Positions 16,670 through 25,907 of a DNA stretch of 64,000 bases are shown one piece after another. The notes under the pieces are model-generated. The model searched no databases, had not been told where the DNA came from, and saw only the letters and a program-made list of their open reading frames with translations. The number at the start of each line of letters is the position of its first letter. The stretch's first letter is position 1. Made by a program: the position numbers and the translations under genes. The DNA is from Providencia rettgeri (lineage in GTDB: Bacteria > Pseudomonadota > Gammaproteobacteria > Enterobacterales > Enterobacteriaceae). The stretch lies in assembly GCF_013702265.1 (NCBI RefSeq), contig NZ_CP059348.1, positions 1,426,001-1,490,000 of the forward strand, in the 5' to 3' direction.

Positions 16670-16849
16670 ATGGGTCACGCACTGCAAAAGCCTAGTCGCT
16701 TAAATATACCTGCTCGTGACAAAAGTAAAATTGCAGCACCAAAAGCTGCTATGAGCGAGCAAGGAAATCATGGTAATCAAGTCAATAATGCCTTTGACTT
16801 TGGTTTCGCTCGCTATGAAAAAGCCATGGAAAAATTAGCTAAGGTATAG
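16670..16849 (+). CDS. Candidate antitoxin, small protein of unknown family
   Basis: This 59-residue protein starts at an ATG preceded by GAGG at five bases and ends three bases before the Doc-type toxin gene, the usual place of an antitoxin. Its N-terminal half is basic and Pro/Lys/Ala-rich (RLNIPARDKSKIAAPKAA). The C-terminal half may form a helix (FDFGFARYEKAMEKLAKV). I see no Phd fold signature and no SxxxEG inhibitory motif of Fic antitoxins. The role as antitoxin therefore rests on position alone. An ATG or similar start upstream at 16649 is possible but lacks a ribosome binding site. Confidence 0.6.
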   Translation: MGHALQKPSRLNIPARDKSKIAAPKAAMSEQGNHGNQVNNAFDFGFARYEKAMEKLAKV

Positions 16850-16852
16850 TGA

Positions 16853-17341
16853 GTGTTGAATATCACAGGGGAGTTTGTTGAAGGTATTAACTATTTATCT
16901 ATTGATGACTTAATAAATATCAATAGAAAACTGATAGAGCTACAAACTCCCAATGAGCCAATAGAAGTATTGAATTTCAACAACCTTAGCTCCTCCCAAT
17001 CAAGACCAAGCCAAGTCAAATACTATCAGCAAACAGATGATATGTTTGTTCTGGCTTCTGTGTTAATTGAAAGTTTGATTCAAAATCACCCCTTTGCCAA
17101 TGCAAACAAACGAACAGCCATGATGTCGGGGTATATTTTTTTATTGCTCAATGGCTATGAATTAACGGCCCCAGAAGACGAAGTGGTAGAAATGGCCCGA
17201 GGCTTGGCAACTAAAGAATATTCACTTGATGAGCTAGATAGTTGGCTTTGCAATTGGTCAAGGGACTTTGACTCTAGGCAGCTATGCTGTAAACAAGTAA
17301 ATATCGAAATCTGTTCTGTAATTAAAATAAATATAGACTAA
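16853..17341 (+). CDS. doc: Doc-type death-on-curing toxin (Fic fold)
   Basis: This 162-residue protein carries the Fic/Doc motif HPFANANKR at residues 79-87, matching the Doc form H-x-F-x-[DN]-A-N-K-R rather than the AMP-transferring Fic form with GNG. Doc phosphorylates elongation factor Tu and stops translation. The N-terminal region and the helices after the motif (MMSGYIFLLLNGYEL, then the acidic helix) agree with Doc, which is 126 residues in phage P1; here about 25 extra C-terminal residues (CCKQVNIEICSV region) have no clear counterpart. The start is GTG at 16853, with TTG next. It lies three bases after the presumed antitoxin. Confidence 0.82.
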   Translation: MLNITGEFVEGINYLSIDDLININRKLIELQTPNEPIEVLNFNNLSSSQSRPSQVKYYQQTDDMFVLASVLIESLIQNHPFANANKRTAMMSGYIFLLLNGYELTAPEDEVVEMARGLATKEYSLDELDSWLCNWSRDFDSRQLCCKQVNIEICSVIKINID

Positions 17342-17344
17342 ATA

Positions 17345-17371
17345 GCGCCAGCTCGAGTGGTTGGCGCAATC
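17345..17371 (+). repeat. 27-bp hairpin repeat, copy 2 (right of the Doc cassette)
   Basis: This copy of the unit at 16371-16397 begins four bases after the doc stop and ends three bases before the stop of the convergent dinI-like gene. GCGCCA and TGGCGC form a perfect stem here. Confidence 0.8.
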
Positions 17372-17374
17372 TGA

Positions 17375-17656
17375 TCATTTATCGAAATACTCCACTTCCT
17401 CAGTTTCTTTCATTTCAGGCATCCAATCCCCATCATTCCATATTTCTTCCAGTGTTTCTTCGATGTAGGTTTTCTTTTCGTTCTTTCCAAGACCATCAAT
17501 AGATACATTAGCTTGAGAACCCCAGTTGATATCGATGTTTAAATCGGGATATTTGGGACTCAATCTTTTTGTGATCTCATTTCTCAATGCGTCGAAAGTC
17601 CCCATAGGTAACTTGCCTTTCATACTTGCAGCGAAGCGAACTTTAATAGTAACCAT
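17375..17656 (-). CDS. DinI-like SOS protein
   Basis: This 93-residue leftward protein belongs to the DinI family: basic start MVTIKVRFAAS, then LPMGTFDALRNEITKRLSPKYPDL, then a helix ending in EEIWNDGDW. DinI binds RecA filaments and tunes the SOS response; prophage copies are thought to adjust induction. It is somewhat longer than E. coli DinI (81 residues), with an acidic C-terminal tail. A clear Shine-Dalgarno (AAGGAG) precedes the start. Two LexA boxes upstream indicate SOS control. It is convergent with the doc gene, with only 33 bases between the stops. Confidence 0.88.
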   Translation of the reverse strand: MVTIKVRFAASMKGKLPMGTFDALRNEITKRLSPKYPDLNIDINWGSQANVSIDGLGKNEKKTYIEETLEEIWNDGDWMPEMKETEEVEYFDK

Positions 17657-17680
17657 CGTACATTCTCCTTACATAAAATA

Positions 17681-17696
17681 CTGTATATAAAAACAG
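17681..17696 (-). promoter_or_regulatory. LexA box 1 of the dinI-like gene
   Basis: The 16 bases are CTGT-N8-ACAG with an AT-rich centre, an exact match to the LexA consensus. It lies 25 bases before the start codon. Confidence 0.88.
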
Positions 17697-17707
17697 TTAA
17701 ATAATAA

Positions 17708-17723
17708 CTGTGATTATATACAG
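17708..17723 (-). promoter_or_regulatory. LexA box 2 of the dinI-like gene, over the -10
   Basis: This is a second CTGT-N8-ACAG site, 27 bases from the first. It covers a candidate -10 TATATA (17720 to 17715 on the minus strand) that is 18 bases from a TTGACC -35 (17744 to 17739). LexA binding here would block the promoter. Confidence 0.85.
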
Positions 17724-18280
17724 TAAAATATTAATGGAGGTCAAGAAATAAGGTGAAATTTATCTTATGGCTAAGAAAACGACTTCCCCAAAACCATTTA
17801 AAGAATATCGTTAAATCAAGAGGTTAAATGATAGTTGAAAATGACATAAAACTAAGGGGTAATGCCATTTAAATAACTATGAATCAATAGTTTAAGTTAT
17901 TATTAAGCGCATGAATAAAATACACATGCAAACTAGGTATAAATACGAAGTTAATCGCGCGCATTTTATACTGTATTGAATAGGGATATCTGGTCAAGAG
18001 TCGGATTTTGGCTTTTTGAATAAACTGAAAATAATCCGATGAGCGTTTTTCGTGAATTTTTAAATTATTTGATGTGTGTCACAAAATTTAGGTGCTATAA
18101 GTTAGTCATCAGCCCATGGTACACTGAGATAAATTGAGAATTCAGTACCAAAATGAAGATTAAATATTTTTAATGGCTTAGCTTTATTGAATTGCTATTT
18201 AGTGAATAGATATCATTGATAATAAAGGCTATGCTTAAATTGAATTTCCACACTGAGTAATACGACTGAGCACGAAAGTA
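17724..18280. other. Prophage-host junction, gene-free
   Basis: These 557 bases hold no convincing gene. They include the upstream promoter part of the dinI-like gene, AT-rich sequence, and the clpS upstream region. In E. coli the gene divergent from clpS is cspD; it is absent here, so the prophage has probably been inserted between cspD and clpS, or cspD lies elsewhere. The right attachment site should be in this stretch, but I cannot mark it. No tRNA gene is visible. Confidence 0.6.
18068..18083 (+). promoter_or_regulatory. Possible CRP site upstream of clpS
   Basis: TTTGA-TGTGTG-TCACA differs at one core position from the CRP consensus TGTGA-N6-TCACA. It lies about 200 bases before clpS, so its target is uncertain. 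Confidence 0.3.
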
Positions 18281-18601
18281 ATGAGTGATTTTCTGGGCAC
18301 ATTTAAAACTGACACAATTTTTAAAGATGAAGTTGAAAAGACGCTGCAACCACCATCGATGTATAAAGTACTGTTAAATAATGATGATTATACGCCGATG
18401 GATTTTGTTGTTGAGGTGTTACAAAAATACTTTTCTTTTGATGAAGAACGCGCTACACAGATAATGTTAGATGTGCATTTTCAAGGTAAAGGTATTTGCG
18501 GTGTTTATACTGCTGAAGTTGCAGAAACTAAAGCCGCCCAAGTCAATGCTTTTGCAAGGGAACATGAATATCCTTTATTGTGTACTATAGAGAAAGTCTG
18601 A
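18281..18601 (+). CDS. clpS: ATP-dependent Clp protease adaptor ClpS
   Basis: This 106-residue protein is the N-recognin that binds N-degron substrates and delivers them to ClpAP. The core [24 protein letters not shown] contains the Asn-Asp-Asp of the N-end binding pocket; I give it in part: [11 protein letters not shown]. The N-terminal tail (about 25 residues) is needed for ClpA regulation. It stands 31 bases before clpA, the standard operon. Length and sequence agree with E. coli (106 residues). Confidence 0.98.
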   Translation: MSDFLGTFKTDTIFKDEVEKTLQPPSMYKVLLNNDDYTPMDFVVEVLQKYFSFDEERATQIMLDVHFQGKGICGVYTAEVAETKAAQVNAFAREHEYPLLCTIEKV

Positions 18602-18632
18602 AGAGTCTTAATATCAATTTTGGGAGGTGCTT

Positions 18633-20918
18633 ATGCTCAATCAAGAATTGGAGCTTAGTCTAAATGTTGCTTTTACCAGAGCGAAAGACAATCGCCATGA
18701 ATTTATGACTGTGGAGCACCTATTGCTGGCATTATTGAGCAATATCTCTGCGCGTGAAGCTTTAGAGGCTTGTAAGGTCGACTTGGTTGCCTTGAGACAA
18801 GAACTCGAGCATTTTATCGCCCAAACCACGCCGCTATTGCCTGAGAATGATACGCGAGACACTCAACCGACTTTGAGTTTCCAGCGCGTACTGCAACGTG
18901 CTGTTTTTCATGTTCAATCATCAGGACGCAGCGAAGTGACTGGCGCGAATGTGCTAGTGGCGATTTTTAGCGAACAAGAATCCCAAGCGGCCTATTTATT
19001 ACGTAAGCATGATGTTAGCCGCCTCGATGTGGTTAATTATATTTCCCACGGTACCATTAAAGGTGAAGATTCTTCTTCATCGGAGGATGATGCCGCAAAC
19101 AATACACCACCAAGTGAAGAGCAGCCGGTCTCAGAAGACCATATGGACAACTTCACCACCAATCTGAACCAACAGGCCAAGAAAGGGAATATCGACCCGC
19201 TGGTGGGACGTCAGGCTGAATTAGAGCGTACCATTCAAGTGTTGTGCCGTCGCCGTAAGAATAACCCACTATTGGTTGGGGAATCCGGCGTAGGTAAAAC
19301 GGCGATTGCTGAGGGTTTAGCGTGGCGTATTGAGCAAAATGATGTGCCTGAAGTGATGAAAGATTGCACAATCTACTCACTGGATATCGGCTCATTGTTG
19401 GCTGGCACTAAATATCGCGGTGATTTTGAAAAACGTTTTAAAGCGCTGCTGAAAATGTTGGAAAAAGATCCGAAAAGCATTCTGTTTATCGATGAGATTC
19501 ACACAATTATTGGTGCTGGTGCGGCATCGGGTGGACAGGTAGACGCCGCAAACTTGATTAAGCCGCTGTTATCAAGTGGTCGTATCCGTGTGATTGGTTC
19601 CACGACCTATCAAGAATTCAGCAATATCTTTGAGAAAGATAGAGCGTTGGCTCGACGTTTCCAAAAAATTGATATTGTGGAACCTACCCCTGAAGAAACC
19701 GTGCGTATCATTAATGGGTTGAAACCGAAATATGAGTCTCACCATGATGTTCGCTACACCGCGAAAGCCATTCAGGCTGCGGTGGATTTATCGGTGAAAT
19801 ACATTACCGATCGCCATCTGCCGGATAAAGCCATTGATGTTATCGATGAAGCGGGAGCAAGAACCCGTTTAGTGGCGCCAAGTAAACGTAAGAAAACCAT
19901 CGGTGTACCTGAAATCGAAACCGTGGTGGCGCGTATTGCGCGTATTCCAGAAAAAACCGTTTCCTCGAGCGATAAAGATCGTTTGAGAACCTTAGACTCA
20001 CGCCTGAAGATGTTAGTCTTTGGACAAGATAAAGCGATTGAGGCGCTGTCTGAGGCGATTAAAATGAATCGCGCAGGCTTAGGGTTAGATCATAAGCCCG
20101 TCGGCTCCTTCTTGTTTGCAGGGCCAACTGGCGTGGGTAAAACGGAAGTCACCGTGCAACTGGCAAAAGCGTTAGATGTGAAACTGCTGCGCTTTGATAT
20201 GTCTGAATATATGGAACGCCATACGGTTAGTCGACTGATTGGTGCACCTCCGGGGTATGTAGGTTTTGACCAAGGTGGATTGCTGACCGATGCCGTCATT
20301 AAGCATCCACATTCCGTCGTGCTATTGGACGAAATTGAAAAAGCGCACCCAGATGTGTTTAACATTCTTCTGCAAGTAATGGATCACGGTACGCTAACGG
20401 ATAATAACGGTCGCAAAGCAGACTTCCGTAATGTGATTGTGGTCATGACCACCAACGCAGGGGTGCAAGAAACTCAGCGCCGCTCGATTGGTTTTGCAGA
20501 GCAAGATAATAGTACGGATGCGATGTCTGAAATTAAAAAGACATTTTCACCGGAATTCCGTAACCGTCTTGATGGCATTATTTGGTTTAATGCGCTGTCG
20601 ATGGATATCATCACGCAAGTGGTGGATAAATTCATTGTTGAGCTGCAAGCACAGTTGGATGAGAAGGGTGTTTCGATTGAAGTAAGCCAAGCGGCTCGTC
20701 GTTGGTTGTGCGAGAAAGGGTATGACAAAGCAATGGGTGCCCGACCTATGGCGCGTGTCATTCAGGATAACCTGAAGAAACCATTGGCAAATGAACTGTT
20801 ATTTGGTTCGTTAACGAATGGCGGCTCGGTGAGTATCGGGCTTGATGAAAAGAGTCACACACTGACATACAGCTTCAGTAGCGTACACAAGGCCTCTCCA
20901 GAGGATGCTGTAATCTGA
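18633..20918 (+). CDS. clpA: ATP-dependent Clp protease ATP-binding subunit ClpA
   Basis: This 761-residue AAA+ unfoldase feeds substrates to ClpP. It has an N-terminal ClpS-binding domain (residues 1-145), a first nucleotide domain with Walker A GESGVGKT and Walker B LFIDEIH, and a second with GPTGVGKT and LLDEIEKAH, followed by the ClpP-docking loop region. A linker rich in Ser, Glu and Pro (about 150-170) is more variable. The ATG at 18633 has GGGAGG at the right distance; a GTG six bases earlier lies inside that ribosome binding site. In E. coli tRNA-Ser (serW) follows; it is absent here. Confidence 0.98.
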   Translation: MLNQELELSLNVAFTRAKDNRHEFMTVEHLLLALLSNISAREALEACKVDLVALRQELEHFIAQTTPLLPENDTRDTQPTLSFQRVLQRAVFHVQSSGRSEVTGANVLVAIFSEQESQAAYLLRKHDVSRLDVVNYISHGTIKGEDSSSSEDDAANNTPPSEEQPVSEDHMDNFTTNLNQQAKKGNIDPLVGRQAELERTIQVLCRRRKNNPLLVGESGVGKTAIAEGLAWRIEQNDVPEVMKDCTIYSLDIGSLLAGTKYRGDFEKRFKALLKMLEKDPKSILFIDEIHTIIGAGAASGGQVDAANLIKPLLSSGRIRVIGSTTYQEFSNIFEKDRALARRFQKIDIVEPTPEETVRIINGLKPKYESHHDVRYTAKAIQAAVDLSVKYITDRHLPDKAIDVIDEAGARTRLVAPSKRKKTIGVPEIETVVARIARIPEKTVSSSDKDRLRTLDSRLKMLVFGQDKAIEALSEAIKMNRAGLGLDHKPVGSFLFAGPTGVGKTEVTVQLAKALDVKLLRFDMSEYMERHTVSRLIGAPPGYVGFDQGGLLTDAVIKHPHSVVLLDEIEKAHPDVFNILLQVMDHGTLTDNNGRKADFRNVIVVMTTNAGVQETQRRSIGFAEQDNSTDAMSEIKKTFSPEFRNRLDGIIWFNALSMDIITQVVDKFIVELQAQLDEKGVSIEVSQAARRWLCEKGYDKAMGARPMARVIQDNLKKPLANELLFGSLTNGGSVSIGLDEKSHTLTYSFSSVHKASPEDAVI

Positions 20919-20929
20919 CAATAGCTAGT

Positions 20930-20975
20930 ACCACAGGTGTCTTAGGCACCTGTGGTCTTGTCAGGCCTTGCCTGA
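20930..20975. terminator. Two hairpins between convergent clpA and infA
   Basis: ACCACAGGTG pairs with CACCTGTGGT (20930-20956) in a perfect 10-bp stem, and TCAGGC pairs with GCCTGA (20961-20975). Neither has a clear T-run, but both lie between convergent genes and probably end transcripts from both sides. Confidence 0.6.
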
Positions 20976-20985
20976 AAATCGAAAA

Positions 20986-21204
<219 letters not shown>

Positions 21205-21343
21205 CTAATCCTCTAAGTCTAATAACCGTGATTTTTTACGGGCAAGATAATGCCCAAAAACCCACACTAAGTAAAGAAGTGTCGCATTTTAAAGCGATCT
21301 TTCTTTAAAATAGTTGGGGATAAAATTACTGTATTGCCACTTT

Positions 21344-22066
21344 CTATCGCTTAAAAAGTGGTGATTTTTCAAATGATTGAGGTAAATCAATTGACTGTGG
21401 TAACCAGCATGCTGGGTCAATCCGCAGGTCACGCCACCGATAAAGAATATGCAGAAAATCCCTGCGGGAGATCTCCGTCGCGCCAAGTGAAGCGGTGTGG
21501 TGGTTAAGTACCTGACAATCAAAAAGTTGCCCATTATAGCGCAAAAAATGAAAATAGAATGTAATAAAAGCACATTTGGACGCATCATTCATTCTACTGA
21601 ACATTGACTCCCCACAAAACAGGTGTCCCATGTTCACGCCATACAAACCGCCCACCAGCTGATCACCATGCCACGCCTCAATAGAGTGGGCGAGTCCCTC
21701 TTGGTGTAGTGCGAGATAGCCCGCTTGTACAGAGGGCAGGATCCACGTGCCTTCTTTGCGTACAGCACAAGCCGCTATCACCTCTTTGAACGCATGATTT
21801 ATGGTAATGCGATAAGGAGATTTTTTTAATGTTTTGATCATGGAACGGCTGATATGCAAGTCGCCCACTCTCAAGACGGCTCGCGGATCGGGTGACCACC
21901 ATAAAGGCACTTCACCAGGGTTAAACCACGGGAAAATACCATCATAGTAAGCCGCTTGTAAGCGTCGAGATGATAAATCACCGCCGATCGCCAGTAACCC
22001 ATTAGGTTCCCGCATCGCTTCAGACACGGGCGGGAACAGGTATGAATCATCGTCTAATTGGTACAT
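21344..22066 (-). CDS. aat: Leucyl/phenylalanyl-tRNA-protein transferase
   Basis: This 240-residue enzyme adds Leu or Phe from tRNA to N-terminal Arg or Lys, making N-degrons that ClpS then recognises, so it is functionally linked to the clpSA genes nearby. The conserved [40 protein letters not shown] and [19 protein letters not shown] blocks are all present. It starts eight bases after cydC in the same direction and is likely cotranscribed, as in E. coli. Confidence 0.97.
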   Translation of the reverse strand: MYQLDDDSYLFPPVSEAMREPNGLLAIGGDLSSRRLQAAYYDGIFPWFNPGEVPLWWSPDPRAVLRVGDLHISRSMIKTLKKSPYRITINHAFKEVIAACAVRKEGTWILPSVQAGYLALHQEGLAHSIEAWHGDQLVGGLYGVNMGHLFCGESMFSRMNDASKCAFITFYFHFLRYNGQLFDCQVLNHHTASLGATEISRRDFLHILYRWRDLRIDPACWLPQSIDLPQSFEKSPLFKR

Positions 22067-22074
22067 GATGCACC

Positions 22075-23817
22075 TCAGCGAGTTTGCTGAACCAAATGAC
22101 GTTGACGGAATTGATAATAACGACCTTGCTCAGCTAACAATTGCGAGTGTGAGCCTTGTTCGATAATTTCGCCATTATCCATCACACAAATGGTATCCAT
22201 CTGCTCTAAACCTTGCATACGATGGGTGATTACCAGCAGGGTTTTATCGGCACATTTTTGCTTGAGCAGGCTGAGAATTTGCTGTTCAGTGTGGGCATCT
22301 AACCCTTCTGTTGGCTCATCCATTAATACCAGCGGCGTATTGTGCAGAAGGGCGCGAGCGATACCTAAGCGGCGCTGCTCTCCTCCTGATAATTGACGAC
22401 CGCCTTCACCCATCCATGCGTTTAATTTTAGCTGATTATCCAACAAATTATCTAAGCCAACTTGAGTGAGTACATCGCAAAGTTGCTCATCTGAGGCTTG
22501 TTCGTTGGCTAATAATAAATTGTTGCGCAGGGTATCACTGAAGACATGAACACGCTGAGGAACCACGGACATCACGCCACGTAGCGCTTCTTCGCTGTAA
22601 GCTTGAATTGGCTGGCCATTAATCGATATCACGCCACTGTCCACATCCCAAGCGCGGGTGAGCAATTGCAGTAGAGTTGATTTACCGCAGCCCGTTTTTC
22701 CTAATAACGCGATGTGCTCGCCTTGTTTGATCGACAAAGTGACATTTTTTAGTACGGCGAAAGGCTGTTCTGGATAAGTGAACGTGACGTTATCAATGAT
22801 TAAATTTTCTAGCGATTTTAGTTCATTACCTTGATTGACAAAGTTCACTTCCGGTTTCGCATGCATTAACTGAGAGACGCGGGTAGCCGATGCAATCACT
22901 TGCCCCATGTGTTGGAATGCGACGGCAACAGGCCCTAAAGCCTCAAACGAAGCTAATGCACAGAACACAAATAAGGCAATCAGCGCACCGGGTTGTGTGT
23001 TTCCGCCAACATGTTCAGCAGCCATCCATAGAAGCAAGGTTGCGGTAAGTCCTGATGCACACAGAATGATGGCTTGAGATAAACCTGTCAGTGCCGCTTG
23101 TTGCTGCTGGCGACCTTGCCATGAGTTTTCGATGCTTGATAAGTGTTGACGAAAACGTTGAGTCGCGCCAAATAAGGCTAATTCGGCTTGGCCTTGTAAT
23201 GCGGAAGTTAATACAGTGCGGTAATTTCCACGTAACTCAGTAAGCTCACGTCCAATCGGTTTACCGGCACGATAAAATACAAATGGCATCGTAAACAGCA
23301 GGAACAGCATGACGCCGCCTAACGTCCATGCAAGGCGAGGGTCAAGGAAGCTTAAACCAATAATCAGGACAAACGTGACAAAGAAAGCACTGACAATCGG
23401 GGAGAGAACGCGCAAGTAAAGATGGTCTAGGGTCTCGACATCCGCCACCAGTCGATTTAATAGATCCCCTTGGCGGAAACGGCTGATCCCACCGGGAGAT
23501 AGTGGTAAAACCTTACTGAAGGCGAAAACTCGCAGATGGGCTAAGACTTTGAATGTCGCATCGTGGCTGACTAAGCGTTCGGCATAACGTCCCGCAGTAC
23601 GGAAAATAGCCGCACCACGAACTCCAGCCGCAGGGAGCATATAGTTAAAGAAAAAGATCCCCGGCGCACCAACGATAGCAGCACCGGCTAAGAACCATCC
23701 CGATAACGTGAGAAGGCCAATACTGGAAAGCAGCGTGACAATCGCCAGAATGATCCCTAAGGAAATCAAAAACCAATGACGGCGATAGAGGGCTAAGAAG
23801 GGGAGTAATACTTTCAT
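22075..23817 (-). CDS. cydC: Heterodimeric ABC exporter subunit CydC
   Basis: This 580-residue protein pairs with CydD to export cysteine and glutathione to the periplasm, which cytochrome bd assembly requires. It has six membrane helices (about residues 10-300) and a C-terminal nucleotide-binding domain with Walker [10 protein letters not shown], signature LSGGEQRR and Walker [13 protein letters not shown]. The ATG at 23817 has GAGGAG upstream within the end of cydD; a TTG six bases earlier is less likely. It starts two bases after the cydD stop. Confidence 0.97.
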   Translation of the reverse strand: MKVLLPFLALYRRHWFLISLGIILAIVTLLSSIGLLTLSGWFLAGAAIVGAPGIFFFNYMLPAAGVRGAAIFRTAGRYAERLVSHDATFKVLAHLRVFAFSKVLPLSPGGISRFRQGDLLNRLVADVETLDHLYLRVLSPIVSAFFVTFVLIIGLSFLDPRLAWTLGGVMLFLLFTMPFVFYRAGKPIGRELTELRGNYRTVLTSALQGQAELALFGATQRFRQHLSSIENSWQGRQQQQAALTGLSQAIILCASGLTATLLLWMAAEHVGGNTQPGALIALFVFCALASFEALGPVAVAFQHMGQVIASATRVSQLMHAKPEVNFVNQGNELKSLENLIIDNVTFTYPEQPFAVLKNVTLSIKQGEHIALLGKTGCGKSTLLQLLTRAWDVDSGVISINGQPIQAYSEEALRGVMSVVPQRVHVFSDTLRNNLLLANEQASDEQLCDVLTQVGLDNLLDNQLKLNAWMGEGGRQLSGGEQRRLGIARALLHNTPLVLMDEPTEGLDAHTEQQILSLLKQKCADKTLLVITHRMQGLEQMDTICVMDNGEIIEQGSHSQLLAEQGRYYQFRQRHLVQQTR

Positions 23818-23819
23818 TT

Positions 23820-25586
23820 TCAAAGCTCCTCTTGGCGATGAGCGAGTAATTGGGCAAAGGCACCTTCAGACTGTCTCAGTTGTTGGTAGTCACCACGCTG
23901 GATAATTTTCCCGTTAGACATCACCCAAATTTGGTCGTAATCCATGGTTTCTTCAAGTAAATGGGTCACTAATAACGTGGTTTGCTGCTCAGATAATTGA
24001 TTCAATGTTTCCATCACGCGTTGCTCGCTGTGCGCATCTAAGCTGGCAGCTGGCTCATCTAATAGCAATAAGCGAGAAGGTTTTAAGAGTACGCGAGCGA
24101 CAGCGACACGTTGGGCTTGCCCAACAGAAAGACGTGCGGCGAAATCACCTAAGCGAGTATTTAACCCATCCGGTAAGTTTGGCAGAAATTCCGCCACATA
24201 GGCTTTTTCGATAGCAGATTGAATTTCTGATTCAGTCGCATCGGGTTTACCTAGGCAAATATTTTCTTGCAACGTTTGTTCAGGCAAATGCGGGTTTTGC
24301 CCAACCCAGCCAACCAAAGCACGCCATTGTTCAGGGCATAATTGATTGAGCTCATTGCCATTAATAGTAATGGAGCCGCGATAAGGCAGGAAGCCAAGTA
24401 ATAAGTTTAATAGGGAACTTTTACCTGCACCACTTTGACCCACTAAGGCGATGCGTTGCTGCGGTTCAATGGTGAAATCGAGAGGACCTGCGAGAATAGT
24501 GCCATCATGGGAGAGAACTTCCAGTTGTTTGGCTTCAATGCGAATAGGTTGCTCATCAATCACCTTGTCGCCTTGTGGTAATTGTTCGTCACCTTGGCTT
24601 TCGAGTAAGGTCACCAGCGATTCCGCGGCGCCTACTGCTTGGGCTTTTGCGTGATAGTAAGTACCTAGGTCGCGCAGAGGTTGGAAAAATTCCGGGGATA
24701 AAATCAGCGCAAGGAAACCTGCAAATAGTGTGACAGGTAGACCATAACTACCGAAACTTAACTCTCCAAGATAAGAGAATCCGAAATAAACAGCGACCAC
24801 CGCAATGGAGATTGACGCGAAAAATTCTAAGACTCCCGACGATAAAAATGCCATACGCAGCACTTCCATGGTGCGAGAACGGAAGTCTTCAGTGGATTCA
24901 CGAATTTGGGTGACTTCTGCTTTGCCACGGAAGAACAGGCGTAGGGTGTCTAATCCACGTAAACGGTCGAGGAAACTGCCACTCAAACGGCTTAAAGCAA
25001 GGAAGTTACGGCGGTTAGCATCGGCAGCACCCAGCCCAACCAGTGCCATGAAAATCGGAATTAACGGTGCGGTTGCAAATAAAATCAGCGCAGCTGCCCA
25101 GTTAAAAGGGAAGATGGCAATCAAGATCATGATTGGGATAATGGTGGCTAAATACATTTGCGGAAGATAGCGAGAATAGTAATCTTGCATATCCTCAATC
25201 TGCTCAAGAATAATCGTCGCCCAGCTTCCTGCTGGCTTACCTTTGACCCAAACAGGGCCTAATTCTTGCAGTTTATCTAACACCATGCCGCGGACTTGCT
25301 GTCTGACAACTTGTCCACAACGGTAGCCAGCGCGTTCACGAAGATAATGAACAACACCGCGTAAAATAAAAACACTAATTAGTAACGCAAAGTCGGTGAG
25401 GAGTTGCTCGCGTGGAATACTCTCCATCATGAGCGCTTGTAGGATCACAGCAAGGAACCAAGCCTGCGCAATAATTAATAAACCGCTGACTATGCCTAAT
25501 AGCATAGAAATTCGGAGCCAACGCTTAGCAGGAGCGCTGTGTTGCTTTAACCAACGCACCAATTCAGTCTGTCTTGATTTATCCAT
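23820..25586 (-). CDS. cydD: Heterodimeric ABC exporter subunit CydD
   Basis: This 588-residue protein is the CydC partner. Six membrane helices precede a nucleotide-binding domain with Walker A GQSGAGKSS, a signature LSVGQAQR (degenerate at one position, normal for CydD) and Walker B LLLLDEPAASLD. It is first in the leftward operon cydD-cydC-aat. The region 25587-25830 upstream should hold its promoter. Confidence 0.97.
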   Translation of the reverse strand: MDKSRQTELVRWLKQHSAPAKRWLRISMLLGIVSGLLIIAQAWFLAVILQALMMESIPREQLLTDFALLISVFILRGVVHYLRERAGYRCGQVVRQQVRGMVLDKLQELGPVWVKGKPAGSWATIILEQIEDMQDYYSRYLPQMYLATIIPIMILIAIFPFNWAAALILFATAPLIPIFMALVGLGAADANRRNFLALSRLSGSFLDRLRGLDTLRLFFRGKAEVTQIRESTEDFRSRTMEVLRMAFLSSGVLEFFASISIAVVAVYFGFSYLGELSFGSYGLPVTLFAGFLALILSPEFFQPLRDLGTYYHAKAQAVGAAESLVTLLESQGDEQLPQGDKVIDEQPIRIEAKQLEVLSHDGTILAGPLDFTIEPQQRIALVGQSGAGKSSLLNLLLGFLPYRGSITINGNELNQLCPEQWRALVGWVGQNPHLPEQTLQENICLGKPDATESEIQSAIEKAYVAEFLPNLPDGLNTRLGDFAARLSVGQAQRVAVARVLLKPSRLLLLDEPAASLDAHSEQRVMETLNQLSEQQTTLLVTHLLEETMDYDQIWVMSNGKIIQRGDYQQLRQSEGAFAQLLAHRQEEL

Positions 25587-25825
25587 AATGATTTAGTTAG
25601 CAGGTGTAGTTTTCATGTTATTGAGTGCAGTTAAGATAGTTGACTTTGTCATCAAATCTAACCGAATTTTTGCCTATCATAACAGCTTCCATCAGATATG
25701 TTACATAATAAAAGCCAGTTATTTGAATAGAACAATTTTTGTTATCGATATGTTTTATAAAGGTAAATTATATTGGGCGTAATATAATTAAATTTGAACG
25801 AACAGAGGATGTTACCGTTATTACA
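25587..25825. other. Intergenic region upstream of cydD
   Basis: This AT-rich stretch should hold the cydD promoter. I see no convincing ArcA or FNR site by eye and no gene. Confidence 0.4.
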
Positions 25826-25868
25826 AAGAAAAAATAAGGTGGCTTAATTTATAATTGTTAAGCCACCT
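25826..25868 (-). terminator. Terminator of the DUF4153 gene
   Basis: AGGTGGCTTAA pairs with TTAAGCCACCT in a perfect 11-bp stem with a 10-base loop. On the minus strand it is followed by TATTTTTTC. Confidence 0.88.
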
Positions 25869-25907
25869 GCATTTTAGGTTGAAATAATTTTGGGGGAATT
25901 TTGTGTG

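Larger units (their letters stand above)
1..17750. mobile_element. Right part of a lambda-like siphovirus prophage (left end outside window)
   Basis: The block holds capsid genes followed by lambda-type tail genes in the order Z-U-V-G/GT-H-M-L-K-I-J, a tail fibre, a Doc-type toxin cassette and an SOS-type dinI-like gene. All structural genes point rightward. Integrase, repressor, replication, lysis and terminase genes are not in the window, so the left end lies upstream. The right end is placed between the LexA boxes of the dinI-like gene (17723) and clpS (18281); the exact attachment site cannot be defined without the left junction. All structural reading frames seen are intact, so the prophage may be functional, but this cannot be judged from one end. 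Confidence 0.93.

Noticed and set aside
17753-17830. Very short frames after the dinI-like promoter (15 codons from ATG 17767 and 24 codons from GTG 17753)
   Set aside because: They are short, lack a well-placed ribosome binding site and overlap each other in different frames. They may be remnants near the attachment site, but nothing supports a gene.
20919-20985. tRNA-Ser gene (serW) expected between clpA and infA
   Set aside because: The interval is only 67 bases and contains hairpins but no tRNA fold.
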